A stretch of 43,511 bases of DNA from Lachnospiraceae bacterium (GTDB taxonomy: Bacteria > Bacillota > Clostridia > Lachnospirales > Lachnospiraceae), in contig JAILFA010000047.1 of assembly GCA_024687125.1 (NCBI GenBank), positions 1-43,511 of the forward strand. Direction: 5' to 3'. A program made the translations under genes and the position numbers. Under the pieces are notes generated by a model, which had not been told where the DNA came from, searched no databases, and saw only the letters and a program-made list of their open reading frames with translations. This document shows positions 15,120 to 21,677 of this stretch, piece after piece (position 1 is the stretch's first letter; the number at the start of each line of letters is the position of its first letter).

Positions 15120-16142
15120 TTACTGAAGCGCAAGGGACAGAGTTGCGAGATCATATTCCATAGCGCTCAGATACGTGGTGCCGTTCGCGATATCCGCGGC
15201 AGTCGTGGACTGCAGGGAATCCATTACCAGGATCTGCTGATCCCCGGCGGCGGTGTTATCCCGGATCGTCCCTGCGATGCGCTGGTCACTGCCGTCGATC
15301 ACGAGGATCGCGGGCAGAGAGAGCTCATCCATCTTGCCGGCCAGAAAGACAACGGTCTCGAAGCTCGCCTCGGTCTCCGCGGAGCAGCCCACAAAGGCGG
15401 CATAGTATTTCAGTCCGTAATCCTCCGTCAGGTAACGGAACGGAAAACGGTCACCGAACAGGATCGTATCACGCGGCGCGGCGTTTACCATCTCGCGGTA
15501 GCGGCTGTCCAGGGCAGAGAGTTTTTCCTGATAGGAAGCACAGTTTTTCCTGTAGATATCCGCATGATCCGGATCGAGTTTCTGCATTGCGTCCGAGATC
15601 GCGCCGCAGAGGATGGAAGCGTTGTTCAGTGACAGCCAGACATGCTCGTCGTATTCGGGTCCTTCTTCCTCTTCGGGTCCTTCTTCCTCTTCAGGTTCTT
15701 CTTCGGCTTCCATGCCTTCCACGATCTCTTCTTCGCGGACGCGATCGCCGAGAGTGTCCAGCAGATCTATGACGACCATGTCTTTGTTGACAGCATTCTT
15801 CAGAGCATCATCGACCCAGGCGTCCGATTCGCCGCCGACATAAATGAACAGATCGGCGGAAGAGAGCTTCAGAATGTCATCAGCTGTCGGCTGGTAGCTG
15901 TGGAGATCGGCACCATTGTCAAGGAGCAGGGTGATATCCATTGACTCCGCCCGGTCTCCGGCGATGCTCCGTACCCAGTCATATTCGGGAAAGATGGTCG
16001 TGACGACGGAGAGCCTTTTTTCCGCGCTTTCCTGCCCGGCTGATGCCTGGGTGCAGCCGGAGAGTGCGGCTGTAAGGGATAATACACTCAGGATCACAAA
16101 GATCCGTGTGAGGATGTGGCTGCCTGTTTTTGTCCTGTTCAT
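15120..16142 (-). CDS. znuA: Zinc ABC transporter substrate-binding lipoprotein ZnuA/AdcA-like
   Basis: This 340-residue lipoprotein has a signal peptide ending in LSGC (lipidated Cys30) and a cluster A-I metal-binding fold. LSVVTTIFPEYDWVRSIAGD opens the mature part. GADLHSYQPT carries the first metal His and YDEHVWLSL the second. At the third position (usually His) there is FGDRFPFRYL, with Asp instead, and the acidic fourth ligand is probably in VIDGSDQR. The usual His-rich loop is replaced by a Glu-rich stretch. The start is the ATG at 16140-16142, five bases after AAGGAGG; a longer frame would include promoter sequence. It is divergent from zur-znuCB, with a consensus promoter and Zur-box-like sites between them. 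It supplies Zn2+ to ZnuBC. Confidence 0.92.
   Translation of the reverse strand: MNRTKTGSHILTRIFVILSVLSLTAALSGCTQASAGQESAEKRLSVVTTIFPEYDWVRSIAGDRAESMDITLLLDNGADLHSYQPTADDILKLSSADLFIYVGGESDAWVDDALKNAVNKDMVVIDLLDTLGDRVREEEIVEGMEAEEEPEEEEGPEEEEGPEYDEHVWLSLNNASILCGAISDAMQKLDPDHADIYRKNCASYQEKLSALDSRYREMVNAAPRDTILFGDRFPFRYLTEDYGLKYYAAFVGCSAETEASFETVVFLAGKMDELSLPAILVIDGSDQRIAGTIRDNTAAGDQQILVMDSLQSTTAADIANGTTYLSAMEYDLATLSLALQ
15654..15707 (-). repeat. 18-bp tandem repeat encoding the acidic loop of ZnuA
   Basis: The 18-base unit TTCGGGTCCTTCTTCCTC (plus strand) occurs in exact tandem at 15654-15671 and 15672-15689, with a diverged third unit to 15707. It encodes EEEEGP-type hexapeptides directly before the second metal-binding His, where zinc-binding proteins usually have a His/Asp-rich loop. 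Confidence 0.85.
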
Positions 16143-16179
16143 GATTGCCTCCTTAAATAATACGTGATCAATGCGAAAA

Positions 16180-16194
16180 TGAAAACCATTTTCA
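16180..16194. promoter_or_regulatory. Zur-box-like site in the znuA leader
   Basis: TGAAAACCATTTTCA is a 7-1-7 palindrome with one mismatch and matches the TGAAAATnATTTTCA type of Zur operator. It lies about 9-23 bases after the predicted znuA start point, so a bound repressor would block elongation. It sits inside a wider GAAAATG/CATTTTC repeat. Confidence 0.55.
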
Positions 16195-16209
16195 ATTTGT
16201 GCGAGGAAG

Positions 16210-16238
16210 ATTATATGGGAATTTTCTCTTCCTGTCAA
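16210..16238 (-). promoter_or_regulatory. znuA promoter
   Basis: On the minus strand there is a perfect -35 TTGACA (16233-16238), a 17-base spacer and a perfect -10 TATAAT (16210-16215). So strong a promoter needs a repressor, which fits Zur control from the flanking boxes. Confidence 0.8.
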
Positions 16239-16245
16239 CTGCTTT

Positions 16246-16260
16246 TGAAAACGAATTTCA
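16246..16260. promoter_or_regulatory. Second Zur-box-like site between the divergent promoters
   Basis: TGAAAACGAATTTCA has the same left arm as the site at 16180 and an imperfect right arm (two mismatches in the 7-1-7 palindrome). It lies upstream of the -35 boxes of both znuA and zur. A further TGAAAATGAATTCTG-like half-site begins at 16320 in the zur gene start. Confidence 0.4.
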
Positions 16261-16282
16261 TTTTTATTTTATTCTTTTTGCA

Positions 16283-16311
16283 TTGACATAGCGCGGTTTC
16301 TGCATTAGAAT
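16283..16311 (+). promoter_or_regulatory. zur-znuCB promoter overlapping the first ATG
   Basis: There is a TTGACA -35 (16283-16288), a 17-base spacer and a TAGAAT -10 (16306-16311). The -10 runs into the ATG at 16310, so transcription should start at about 16318, at or just before the ATG at 16319. No Shine-Dalgarno motif is present. Confidence 0.65.
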
Positions 16312-16318
16312 GGCGAAA

Positions 16319-16798
16319 ATGAAAATGAATTCTGATTTCAAAACCGGATATAAGACCAGACAGAGGGAGAGACTGCTTGCTTATCTTACGTCTCTGTCCG
16401 GAAAGCATTTTACCGTAAATGATATCTGTGATCATTTTCGGGCAGAGGGCGACGCCATCGGGACGACTACGGTCTACCGGCAGATAGAGCGCATGGTCGA
16501 TGAAGGGATCGTCCAGAAATATCATATCGATGCAGGGACCCCCGCCTGCTTCGAGTATATCGGAGAGAGCAGGGAACACGAGGAAGCGGCTCCCTGTTTC
16601 CACTGCAAATGTGAAAAATGCGGCGCACTGATCCATCTTCACTGTGAAGAGATCGAGACGTTTCAGGGTCATCTGGCCGAGCATCACCGCTTTACGCTGG
16701 ACCCGGTCCGTACGGTGTTTTACGGGCTGTGTGAAAAATGCAGCGGTGACAGCCCCAGGCAGATCAAGGCGCCCGACGGCGGACGCGGTGCCCAGTGA
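16319..16798 (+). CDS. zur: Fur family regulator, probably zinc repressor Zur
   Basis: This Fur-family protein has about 159 residues. An N-terminal winged helix (YKTRQRERLLAYLTSLSGKH, then TVYRQIERMVDEGIVQKY with the TTTVYR recognition motif) is followed by a dimerisation domain with two CEKC pairs forming the structural Cys4 zinc site and a His-rich segment (HLHCEEIETF, HLAEHHRF) for sensing metal. It is divergent from znuA and in operon with znuC and znuB, so zinc-dependent repression of uptake is the likely job. The start is uncertain among ATGs at 16310, 16319 and 16325; none has a ribosome binding site. The promoter placement excludes 16310, so I chose 16319 as a probable leaderless start. 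Confidence 0.9.
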   Translation: MKMNSDFKTGYKTRQRERLLAYLTSLSGKHFTVNDICDHFRAEGDAIGTTTVYRQIERMVDEGIVQKYHIDAGTPACFEYIGESREHEEAAPCFHCKCEKCGALIHLHCEEIETFQGHLAEHHRFTLDPVRTVFYGLCEKCSGDSPRQIKAPDGGRGAQ

Positions 16799-16807
16799 GG
16801 GAACGAA

Positions 16808-17536
16808 ATGGCGCTGATCACCTGTAAGGATCTTGCCGTTGGCTATGACGGAGAAGCTGTTGCCGCGGGACTCACCTTTTCGGTGAGCGCGGGCGATTAT
16901 CTCTGTATTGTCGGGGAAAACGGCTCCGGTAAGTCCACTCTCATCCGCACACTCCTGCATCTGCAGCAGCCGGTTTCTGGAGAGATCACGCTGGGCGACG
17001 GGCTCGCGCCGACCGAGATCGGTTATCTCCCCCAGCAGTCCAGCATACAGAAGGATTTCCCCGCGTCTGTCCGGGAGATCGTGCTCTCGGGCTGTCAGGG
17101 CAGAAAGGGGATCCGCCCTTTCTATAATGCCGCTGAGCGGGAACTGGCAAATCAGACCATGGAAAAACTGGGAATACTGCAGTTTTCCAAACGTTGTTTT
17201 CCGGAGCTCTCCGGCGGACAGCAGCAGCGTGTTCTGCTCGCGCGTGCTCTCTGCGCGACCCGCAAAGTGCTTCTCATGGATGAGCCGACGGCCGGCCTTG
17301 ATCCCAAAGTCACGGCGGATCTGTACAGCCTGATCGACGGTCTGCACCGGGAGGGGATCACGATCATCATGATCTCCCATGACATCGCGGCGGCAGTGCG
17401 CTATGCGAGTCATATCCTGCACATCGGGCGTACAGTGTTTTTCGGGACCACTGAGCGGTACAGAGTGAGCGGCGTCGGCAGGAGCTTCCTGGTTCAGGAA
17501 CAGGCATCCGGCAGCGCGGAGGATGACAATGGCTGA
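16808..17536 (+). CDS. znuC: Zinc ABC transporter ATP-binding protein ZnuC
   Basis: This 242-residue ATPase is of the metal-uptake (cluster A-I) branch. It has Walker A GENGSGKST (36-44), Q-loop YLPQQ (73-77, as typical of ZnuC/AdcC), signature LSGGQQQR (134-141), Walker B VLLMDEP (154-160) and the switch His in MISHD. It starts 9 bases after the zur stop with GAGGGAACGAA upstream and overlaps the permease gene, so zur, znuC and znuB are cotranscribed and zinc-regulated. It energises Zn2+ import through ZnuB. Confidence 0.95.
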   Translation: MALITCKDLAVGYDGEAVAAGLTFSVSAGDYLCIVGENGSGKSTLIRTLLHLQQPVSGEITLGDGLAPTEIGYLPQQSSIQKDFPASVREIVLSGCQGRKGIRPFYNAAERELANQTMEKLGILQFSKRCFPELSGGQQQRVLLARALCATRKVLLMDEPTAGLDPKVTADLYSLIDGLHREGITIIMISHDIAAAVRYASHILHIGRTVFFGTTERYRVSGVGRSFLVQEQASGSAEDDNG

Positions 17537-18380
17537 GGGTTTTGCCAGGATCTTTCAATATCTTCAGTATCCGTTTGTCCGGTACGCCATGATCGTCGGG
17601 ATCCTGATCGCGCTGTGCTCATCACTTCTGGGTGTGACGCTCGTGCTCAAGCGTTTTTCGTTCATCGGTGACGGCCTCTCGCATGTGGCGTTCGGTGCCA
17701 TGGCGGTCGCGAGTGTGCTCAAGATGACCAACCAGACGATCCTGGTCCTCCCGGTGACCGTGATCTGTGCAGTCCTTTTGCTCAGGTCGGGGCAGAATGC
17801 CAGGATCAAGGGAGATGCCGCCATTGCCATGATCTCTGTGGGGGCGCTGGCGTTCGGTTATCTCCTGATGAACGTCTGGCCCGTATCTTCGAATATCTCC
17901 GGGGATGTCTGCAGTACCCTGTTCGGATCCACATCGATCCTGACGCTCCAGCTCTCTGATGTATGGCTCTGTGTGATCCTTTCTGTCATCGTCGTGTTCC
18001 TGTTCCTGTTTTTCTACAACAGAATCTTTGATGTGACGTTTGATGAAAACTTCGCACGCAGCACCGGTACCAGGGTGGAACGGTATCATCTGCTGATCGC
18101 CGTGATCATCGCTGTGATCATCGTGCTTGCGATGAACCTCGTGGGGTCGCTCCTCATCTCGGCACTGGTGATCTTTCCGGCGCTTTCGGCGATGCGGATC
18201 TTTCACAGTTTCAAGTCGGTCACGGTCTGCTCGGCCGTTCTGTCCGTCACGGGAGCGCTGATCGGCTTGCTGTTTTCCATCGCGGCCGCGACACCGGTGG
18301 GATCCACGATCGTTGCGGTGGATGTTCTTATCTTTGCTGTCTGTACGATTCTTGGCTCTGTCTTTTTCAGGCATGCGTAA
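17529..18380 (+). CDS. znuB: Zinc ABC transporter permease ZnuB
   Basis: This is a cluster A-I metal permease of about 283 residues with eight to nine transmembrane helices (ABC-3 family, PF00950). Signature stretches are GVTLVLKRFSFIGDGLSHVAFGAMA (conserved D-G-L-S-H-V-A-F-G) and LVGSLLISALVIFPALSAMRIFHSF, which contacts ZnuC. I chose the ATG at 17529 because GGAGG (17518-17522) is six bases upstream; the ATG at 17523 directly abuts that motif. It overlaps the end of znuC by eight bases. It lacks an accessory periplasmic domain. Confidence 0.95.
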   Translation: MAEGFARIFQYLQYPFVRYAMIVGILIALCSSLLGVTLVLKRFSFIGDGLSHVAFGAMAVASVLKMTNQTILVLPVTVICAVLLLRSGQNARIKGDAAIAMISVGALAFGYLLMNVWPVSSNISGDVCSTLFGSTSILTLQLSDVWLCVILSVIVVFLFLFFYNRIFDVTFDENFARSTGTRVERYHLLIAVIIAVIIVLAMNLVGSLLISALVIFPALSAMRIFHSFKSVTVCSAVLSVTGALIGLLFSIAAATPVGSTIVAVDVLIFAVCTILGSVFFRHA

Positions 18381-18389
18381 AGGAGCTGC

Positions 18390-19166
18390 ATGAACAATAA
18401 ATCCGAAGAAATGAACGGTCTGACACAGGCACGCGCTGCTGCAGTGCTGCTCCTGCTATCCGTGCTGATGACCGGATGCGGCTCGGCCGGGAGCTCTGCT
18501 CATTCACAGGAGCAGGGTTCAGCGGTGGATCAAGTCCTGGAGCAGAGAGCCGCAGAGGCGGATTGGGGACCGGCAGACGACGCGGGTGCGGCTGCTTCTC
18601 AGGTCCCTGATGACGGCGCGGATGAGGTGGATCCGGAGGTCCTCGCACTGGTGCGGGACATCGCGGACGAGGCAGGCGTGGAAGATCCCATTCTTGCCGA
18701 TGATCCGGAGGCATACGGTGAAGTAGGAGACTGGCAGCAGGTCGATCTGACGGACACCGGGGACGGCTTCCCCATGGCAGAGATGCCCGAGGACTGTGAT
18801 GTCGACGTGGATCTCACGATCCTGAACAGCACCATGGTGTATTCCGAGGTCTATAACATGCTGATGTACCCGGACAAGTACATCGGAAAATCGATCCGTA
18901 TGCATGGCAATTACAACGTATATCAGGATGAGACCACAAAGAAGATCTATCTGACCTGCTTTATCTCCGATGCGGCAGCCTGCTGCAGGCAGGGGATCGA
19001 GTTTGAACCAAGGGACATGGGGACCATGAACTATCCCGAGGATTTCCCCGAGGTGGATGATGAGATCACGGTTGTCGGCACTTACGATATCTATGAAGAG
19101 GACGGGGTAAAATACTGCACCCTGAGAGATGCGGTGATCGAGGAGAACGGGGGGCTTTCTCTGTGA
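18390..19166 (+). CDS. Zinc-operon lipoprotein with an OB-fold-like C-terminal domain
   Basis: This 258-residue secreted lipoprotein has a lipobox LMTGC (Cys30). A disordered acidic segment rich in Asp, Ala and Glu (about 31-140) precedes a compact C-terminal domain (about 150-258) with YPDKYIGKSIRMHGNYNVY, CFISDAAACCRQGIEF and DDEITVVGTYDIYEEDG. This pattern (membrane-recruited beta barrel with a D-A-A-A-C-C motif) resembles the DUF1980/YcgQ-like OB domain of Zur-regulated Firmicute genes; I infer the likeness by eye. AAAGGAG lies four bases before the ATG, 9 bases after znuB, so it is in the zinc operon. It may handle zinc at the cell surface. No enzymatic function is evident. Confidence 0.75.
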   Translation: MNNKSEEMNGLTQARAAAVLLLLSVLMTGCGSAGSSAHSQEQGSAVDQVLEQRAAEADWGPADDAGAAASQVPDDGADEVDPEVLALVRDIADEAGVEDPILADDPEAYGEVGDWQQVDLTDTGDGFPMAEMPEDCDVDVDLTILNSTMVYSEVYNMLMYPDKYIGKSIRMHGNYNVYQDETTKKIYLTCFISDAAACCRQGIEFEPRDMGTMNYPEDFPEVDDEITVVGTYDIYEEDGVKYCTLRDAVIEENGGLSL

Positions 19167-19798
19167 AACCGGGAGTGAATACAAAGATGATCCTGGCTTC
19201 CGCGTCGCCCAGACGCAGGGAACTCCTGACGCAGGCCGGTTTTTCCTTTACCGTGATACCTGCCGAGGGAGAGGAAGAGCCGGGCGACAGGACGCCGGAG
19301 GAGACGGTCCGTTTTCTGTCCGCCCAGAAGGCGCATGAGGTGGCACGGCGTCTTACAGAGCCGGGAAATGAGGGCATTTTCGGGGATGAAAAGATCACAG
19401 ATAATCTGCTTGTCATCGGCGCGGATACTGTTGTATCATTAAAGGGAGAGATCCTCGGAAAACCCACGGATCGTGCGGATGCGGCGCGAATGCTGGGGCT
19501 TCTGTCGGGACATACACATGAGGTGTGGACCGGCGTGACGCTGATCAGTATCCCGGCGGGAGGCAGACGGCGGGAGATCACCTTCGCCGAGTGCACGGAA
19601 GTGGATATCGCAGATCTGTCCCCGGAGGAGATCGACGCCTATGTGGCCACCGGGGAGCCGGATGACAAGGCCGGCTCATACGCGATCCAGGGGCGTTTCG
19701 GCGTATATGTCCGGGCGATCCGCGGAAGCTACCACAATGTGGTCGGCCTTCCGATCGCCGCGCTTTACCGGGTTTTGCGTGAGAACTCTCTGATGTAG
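19163..19798 (+). CDS. maf: Maf family nucleotide pyrophosphatase
   Basis: This 211-residue Maf/YhdE-type enzyme hydrolyses non-canonical or canonical nucleoside triphosphates to monophosphates (house-cleaning; linked to septum control in Bacillus). Motifs are ILASASPRRRELLTQAGF at the start, GADTVVSLKGEILGKP in the middle (catalytic Asp) and EPDDKAGSYAIQGRFG near the end. I took the GTG at 19163, which overlaps the previous stop (GTGA). An internal ATG at 19187, right before the ILASASPRR motif, is an equally reasonable start. Confidence 0.93.
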   Translation: MKPGVNTKMILASASPRRRELLTQAGFSFTVIPAEGEEEPGDRTPEETVRFLSAQKAHEVARRLTEPGNEGIFGDEKITDNLLVIGADTVVSLKGEILGKPTDRADAARMLGLLSGHTHEVWTGVTLISIPAGGRRREITFAECTEVDIADLSPEEIDAYVATGEPDDKAGSYAIQGRFGVYVRAIRGSYHNVVGLPIAALYRVLRENSLM

Positions 19799-19836
19799 AA
19801 ATGTGAAGACGCCATCGCTGACATCGGAGGTACATT

Positions 19837-20091
19837 ATGCACGAATACGACGACGCAGTTCTTCAATGTTTCCTGGAAAAGCAGGGACAGCTTTTCTCCG
19901 AGGAGGTCGCATCAACTCCGGAGGAAGCAGAGGCTTTCCTCTCGGATTGTATGGCGGTCGTACTGGATTCCCCCGAGGAAGTGGATGAGTACTTCCGCGA
20001 GGAAGGAATGGATACCGGCGGAGACGGGCCTCTTGAAATGTCTGAAGTCTTTGAGGTCGGAGACGGCAGATATCTGATCGTTGAGGGCTGA
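19837..20091 (+). CDS. Small acidic conserved hypothetical protein
   Basis: This 84-residue, strongly acidic cytoplasmic protein has two helical parts: MHEYDDAVLQCFLEKQGQLF and TPEEAEAFLSDCMAVVLDSPEEVDEYF (an EE-rich amphipathic run). It ends with a short hydrophobic strand, GRYLIVEG. GGAGG lies six bases before the ATG, so it is a real gene. Similar short proteins occur in clostridial genomes, but I know no function. It follows maf and converges on the HAD gene. Confidence 0.75.
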   Translation: MHEYDDAVLQCFLEKQGQLFSEEVASTPEEAEAFLSDCMAVVLDSPEEVDEYFREEGMDTGGDGPLEMSEVFEVGDGRYLIVEG

Positions 20092-20131
20092 GCCCCGGTG
20101 AGCTGAAATCCCCATTTGGGGACACGGGGCT
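20091..20131. terminator. Nested hairpin between convergent genes
   Basis: AGCCCCG (20091-20097) pairs with CGGGGCT (20125-20131), and inside it TCCCCA pairs with TGGGGA (20109-20122). It sits between the acidic-protein stop and the HAD-gene stop. There is no T-tract, so termination is plausible but unproven. Confidence 0.4.
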
Positions 20132-20952
20132 TATGGCCTGAACTTTTCCAGATAGGACGCCAGACCGTCATGGTCATTGTCCTCTTCTGTTACCGCGTCC
20201 GCTTTGTCAAACAGGAGCGGATTGCCGTTCTTCATGGCGATGCCGAAACCGGCCGCCTGGATCATTGACAGATCGTTTTCTTCATCACCTGCCGCCATGG
20301 CTTCCGACAGCGGGATGTGCAGGTATTCACAGAGATTCTTCAGACCGGCTCCTTTTCCGGCTTCTTTTCTGAAGATTTCCAGATAGTTCGGACAGGAGTA
20401 GAGCAGAGTCAGCGTATCGCTGACCATCGGCTCCAGCTCTTTCCGAAAGGCTTCCAGCTTATCAAGGTCTTTGAGCTCGATCGCGATGCATTTGCCCGGA
20501 GGAAAGGGCAGATGAGAGAGCACATCCTCCGTGAACAGAAGCGGAGAGTGAATGGCGTGCCGGTAGTAGTCGATGCACGCGGCGTCCTGCTCATCCATCA
20601 CGGGGGGACTCACGATATCGATGTCATTGTAGGTATGGATATGAACGCGGTGCTTTGCCGCCAGGGCAAAGATCCTGCCCACGAGCTCTCTGTCGATGCC
20701 GATCCGGTAGATGGACTTTTTTCTGTCACAGTCATAGATCTGCGCACCGTTATAGGCGATCAGAAAGGTGCGCGGGTAGAACAGTCCGAGTTCCTTCTGT
20801 ATCGCCATGGCGCTTTCCATGGCACGTCCCGTGGAGACGGCGAAGTACCCGCCGGCATCGATGAAGCCTTCCAATGCGCGGCGGGTACGATCCCCGATTT
20901 TCTTGGCATGATCCAGCAGCGTGCCGTCCAGATCGGAAAAGAAGATCTTCAT
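20131..20952 (-). CDS. HAD superfamily hydrolase, Cof/YwpJ type
   Basis: This 273-residue sugar-phosphate or FMN phosphatase of the HAD IIB (Cof-like) group has motif I SDLDGTLL (nucleophile Asp7 and Asp9), motif II VSTGRAMESA (Ser/Thr-Gly), a type C2 cap (about 85-190) and motifs III/IV in MAAGDEENDLSMIQAAGFGIAMKNG. The substrate cannot be predicted. It begins two bases after the superoxide dismutase stop, so the two genes form a leftward operon. The stop lies inside the hairpin shared with the convergent gene. Confidence 0.93.
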   Translation of the reverse strand: MKIFFSDLDGTLLDHAKKIGDRTRRALEGFIDAGGYFAVSTGRAMESAMAIQKELGLFYPRTFLIAYNGAQIYDCDRKKSIYRIGIDRELVGRIFALAAKHRVHIHTYNDIDIVSPPVMDEQDAACIDYYRHAIHSPLLFTEDVLSHLPFPPGKCIAIELKDLDKLEAFRKELEPMVSDTLTLLYSCPNYLEIFRKEAGKGAGLKNLCEYLHIPLSEAMAAGDEENDLSMIQAAGFGIAMKNGNPLLFDKADAVTEEDNDHDGLASYLEKFRP

Positions 20953-20954
20953 GG

Positions 20955-21572
20955 TCAGCCGGTCACTCTGGCGTAATTCTCACCGACGATGCCCCAGTCG
21001 ATGAGGGCCATATAGGCCGCGATGTAGTCCGCGCGGAGATTCTTGTACTTTAAGTAGTAGGCATGTTCCCAGACATCCACACAGGCGATCGGGATACGGC
21101 CCGTGCCTTCACTGATCGGGTTATCCTGGTTGGGGGAAGCGGTAGCATAGAGCTTTCCGTCTTTGTCTGCCGAGAGGAAGGACCAGCCGGAGCCGAACTG
21201 CGCGGCTGCGAGGGAAGCGAGTTTTTCCTTAAGAGCGTCAAAACTGCCGAAATCCCGGTCGATCGCTTCGGCAAGAGGGCCCTCAGGCGCACGCTGTCCA
21301 TCGGGAGAGATCGTCTGGAAATACAGATTGTGGTTGTAGAATCCGCCGCCGTTGTTGCGCAGCGCCCTGCGAAGTGCTTCGTCTTCCACAGAGGAAAGAT
21401 TCCCGAGGATCTCTTCGACACTCTTTCCGGCAAGTCCGGCTTTCTCTGCGGCATCGTTGAAATTCTTGGTATAGGCGGCGTGGTGTTTGCCGTAATGGGT
21501 CTCCATGGTCACCGTGTCAATGGACGGCTCAAGTGCGTTCTTATCATAGGCAAGATCGATCTGTTTGAACAT
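20955..21572 (-). CDS. sodA: Superoxide dismutase, Fe/Mn family (probably Mn type)
   Basis: This 205-residue enzyme dismutates superoxide to H2O2 and O2. Metal ligands are His26 (ETHYGKHH), His81 (YNHNLYF), Asp166 and His170 (CVDVWEHAYY). Glycine in GGGFYNHN with Gln149 in SPNQDNP matches the manganese-type pattern, where the second-sphere Gln comes from the C-terminal domain. I start at MFKQIDL, six bases after AAAGGAG, not at a further upstream in-frame codon. The promoter is at 21623-21651. Its presence in an anaerobe suggests occasional oxygen exposure. Confidence 0.95.
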   Translation of the reverse strand: MFKQIDLAYDKNALEPSIDTVTMETHYGKHHAAYTKNFNDAAEKAGLAGKSVEEILGNLSSVEDEALRRALRNNGGGFYNHNLYFQTISPDGQRAPEGPLAEAIDRDFGSFDALKEKLASLAAAQFGSGWSFLSADKDGKLYATASPNQDNPISEGTGRIPIACVDVWEHAYYLKYKNLRADYIAAYMALIDWGIVGENYARVTG

Positions 21573-21622
21573 ATACAGCTCCTTTCCCGGCAAAATGCCT
21601 GTTTCTGAAACACATCGAATTA

Positions 21623-21651
21623 ATCATAGCACGGAAGAAAACATCTGCCAA
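21623..21651 (-). promoter_or_regulatory. sodA promoter
   Basis: On the minus strand there is a TTGGCA -35 (21646-21651), a 17-base spacer and a TATGAT -10 (21623-21628). A short GGCATTTTGCC hairpin follows in the leader before the ribosome binding site. Confidence 0.65.
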
Positions 21652-21677
21652 GAAGTAACGATCAAGGAGGTGAAAAC

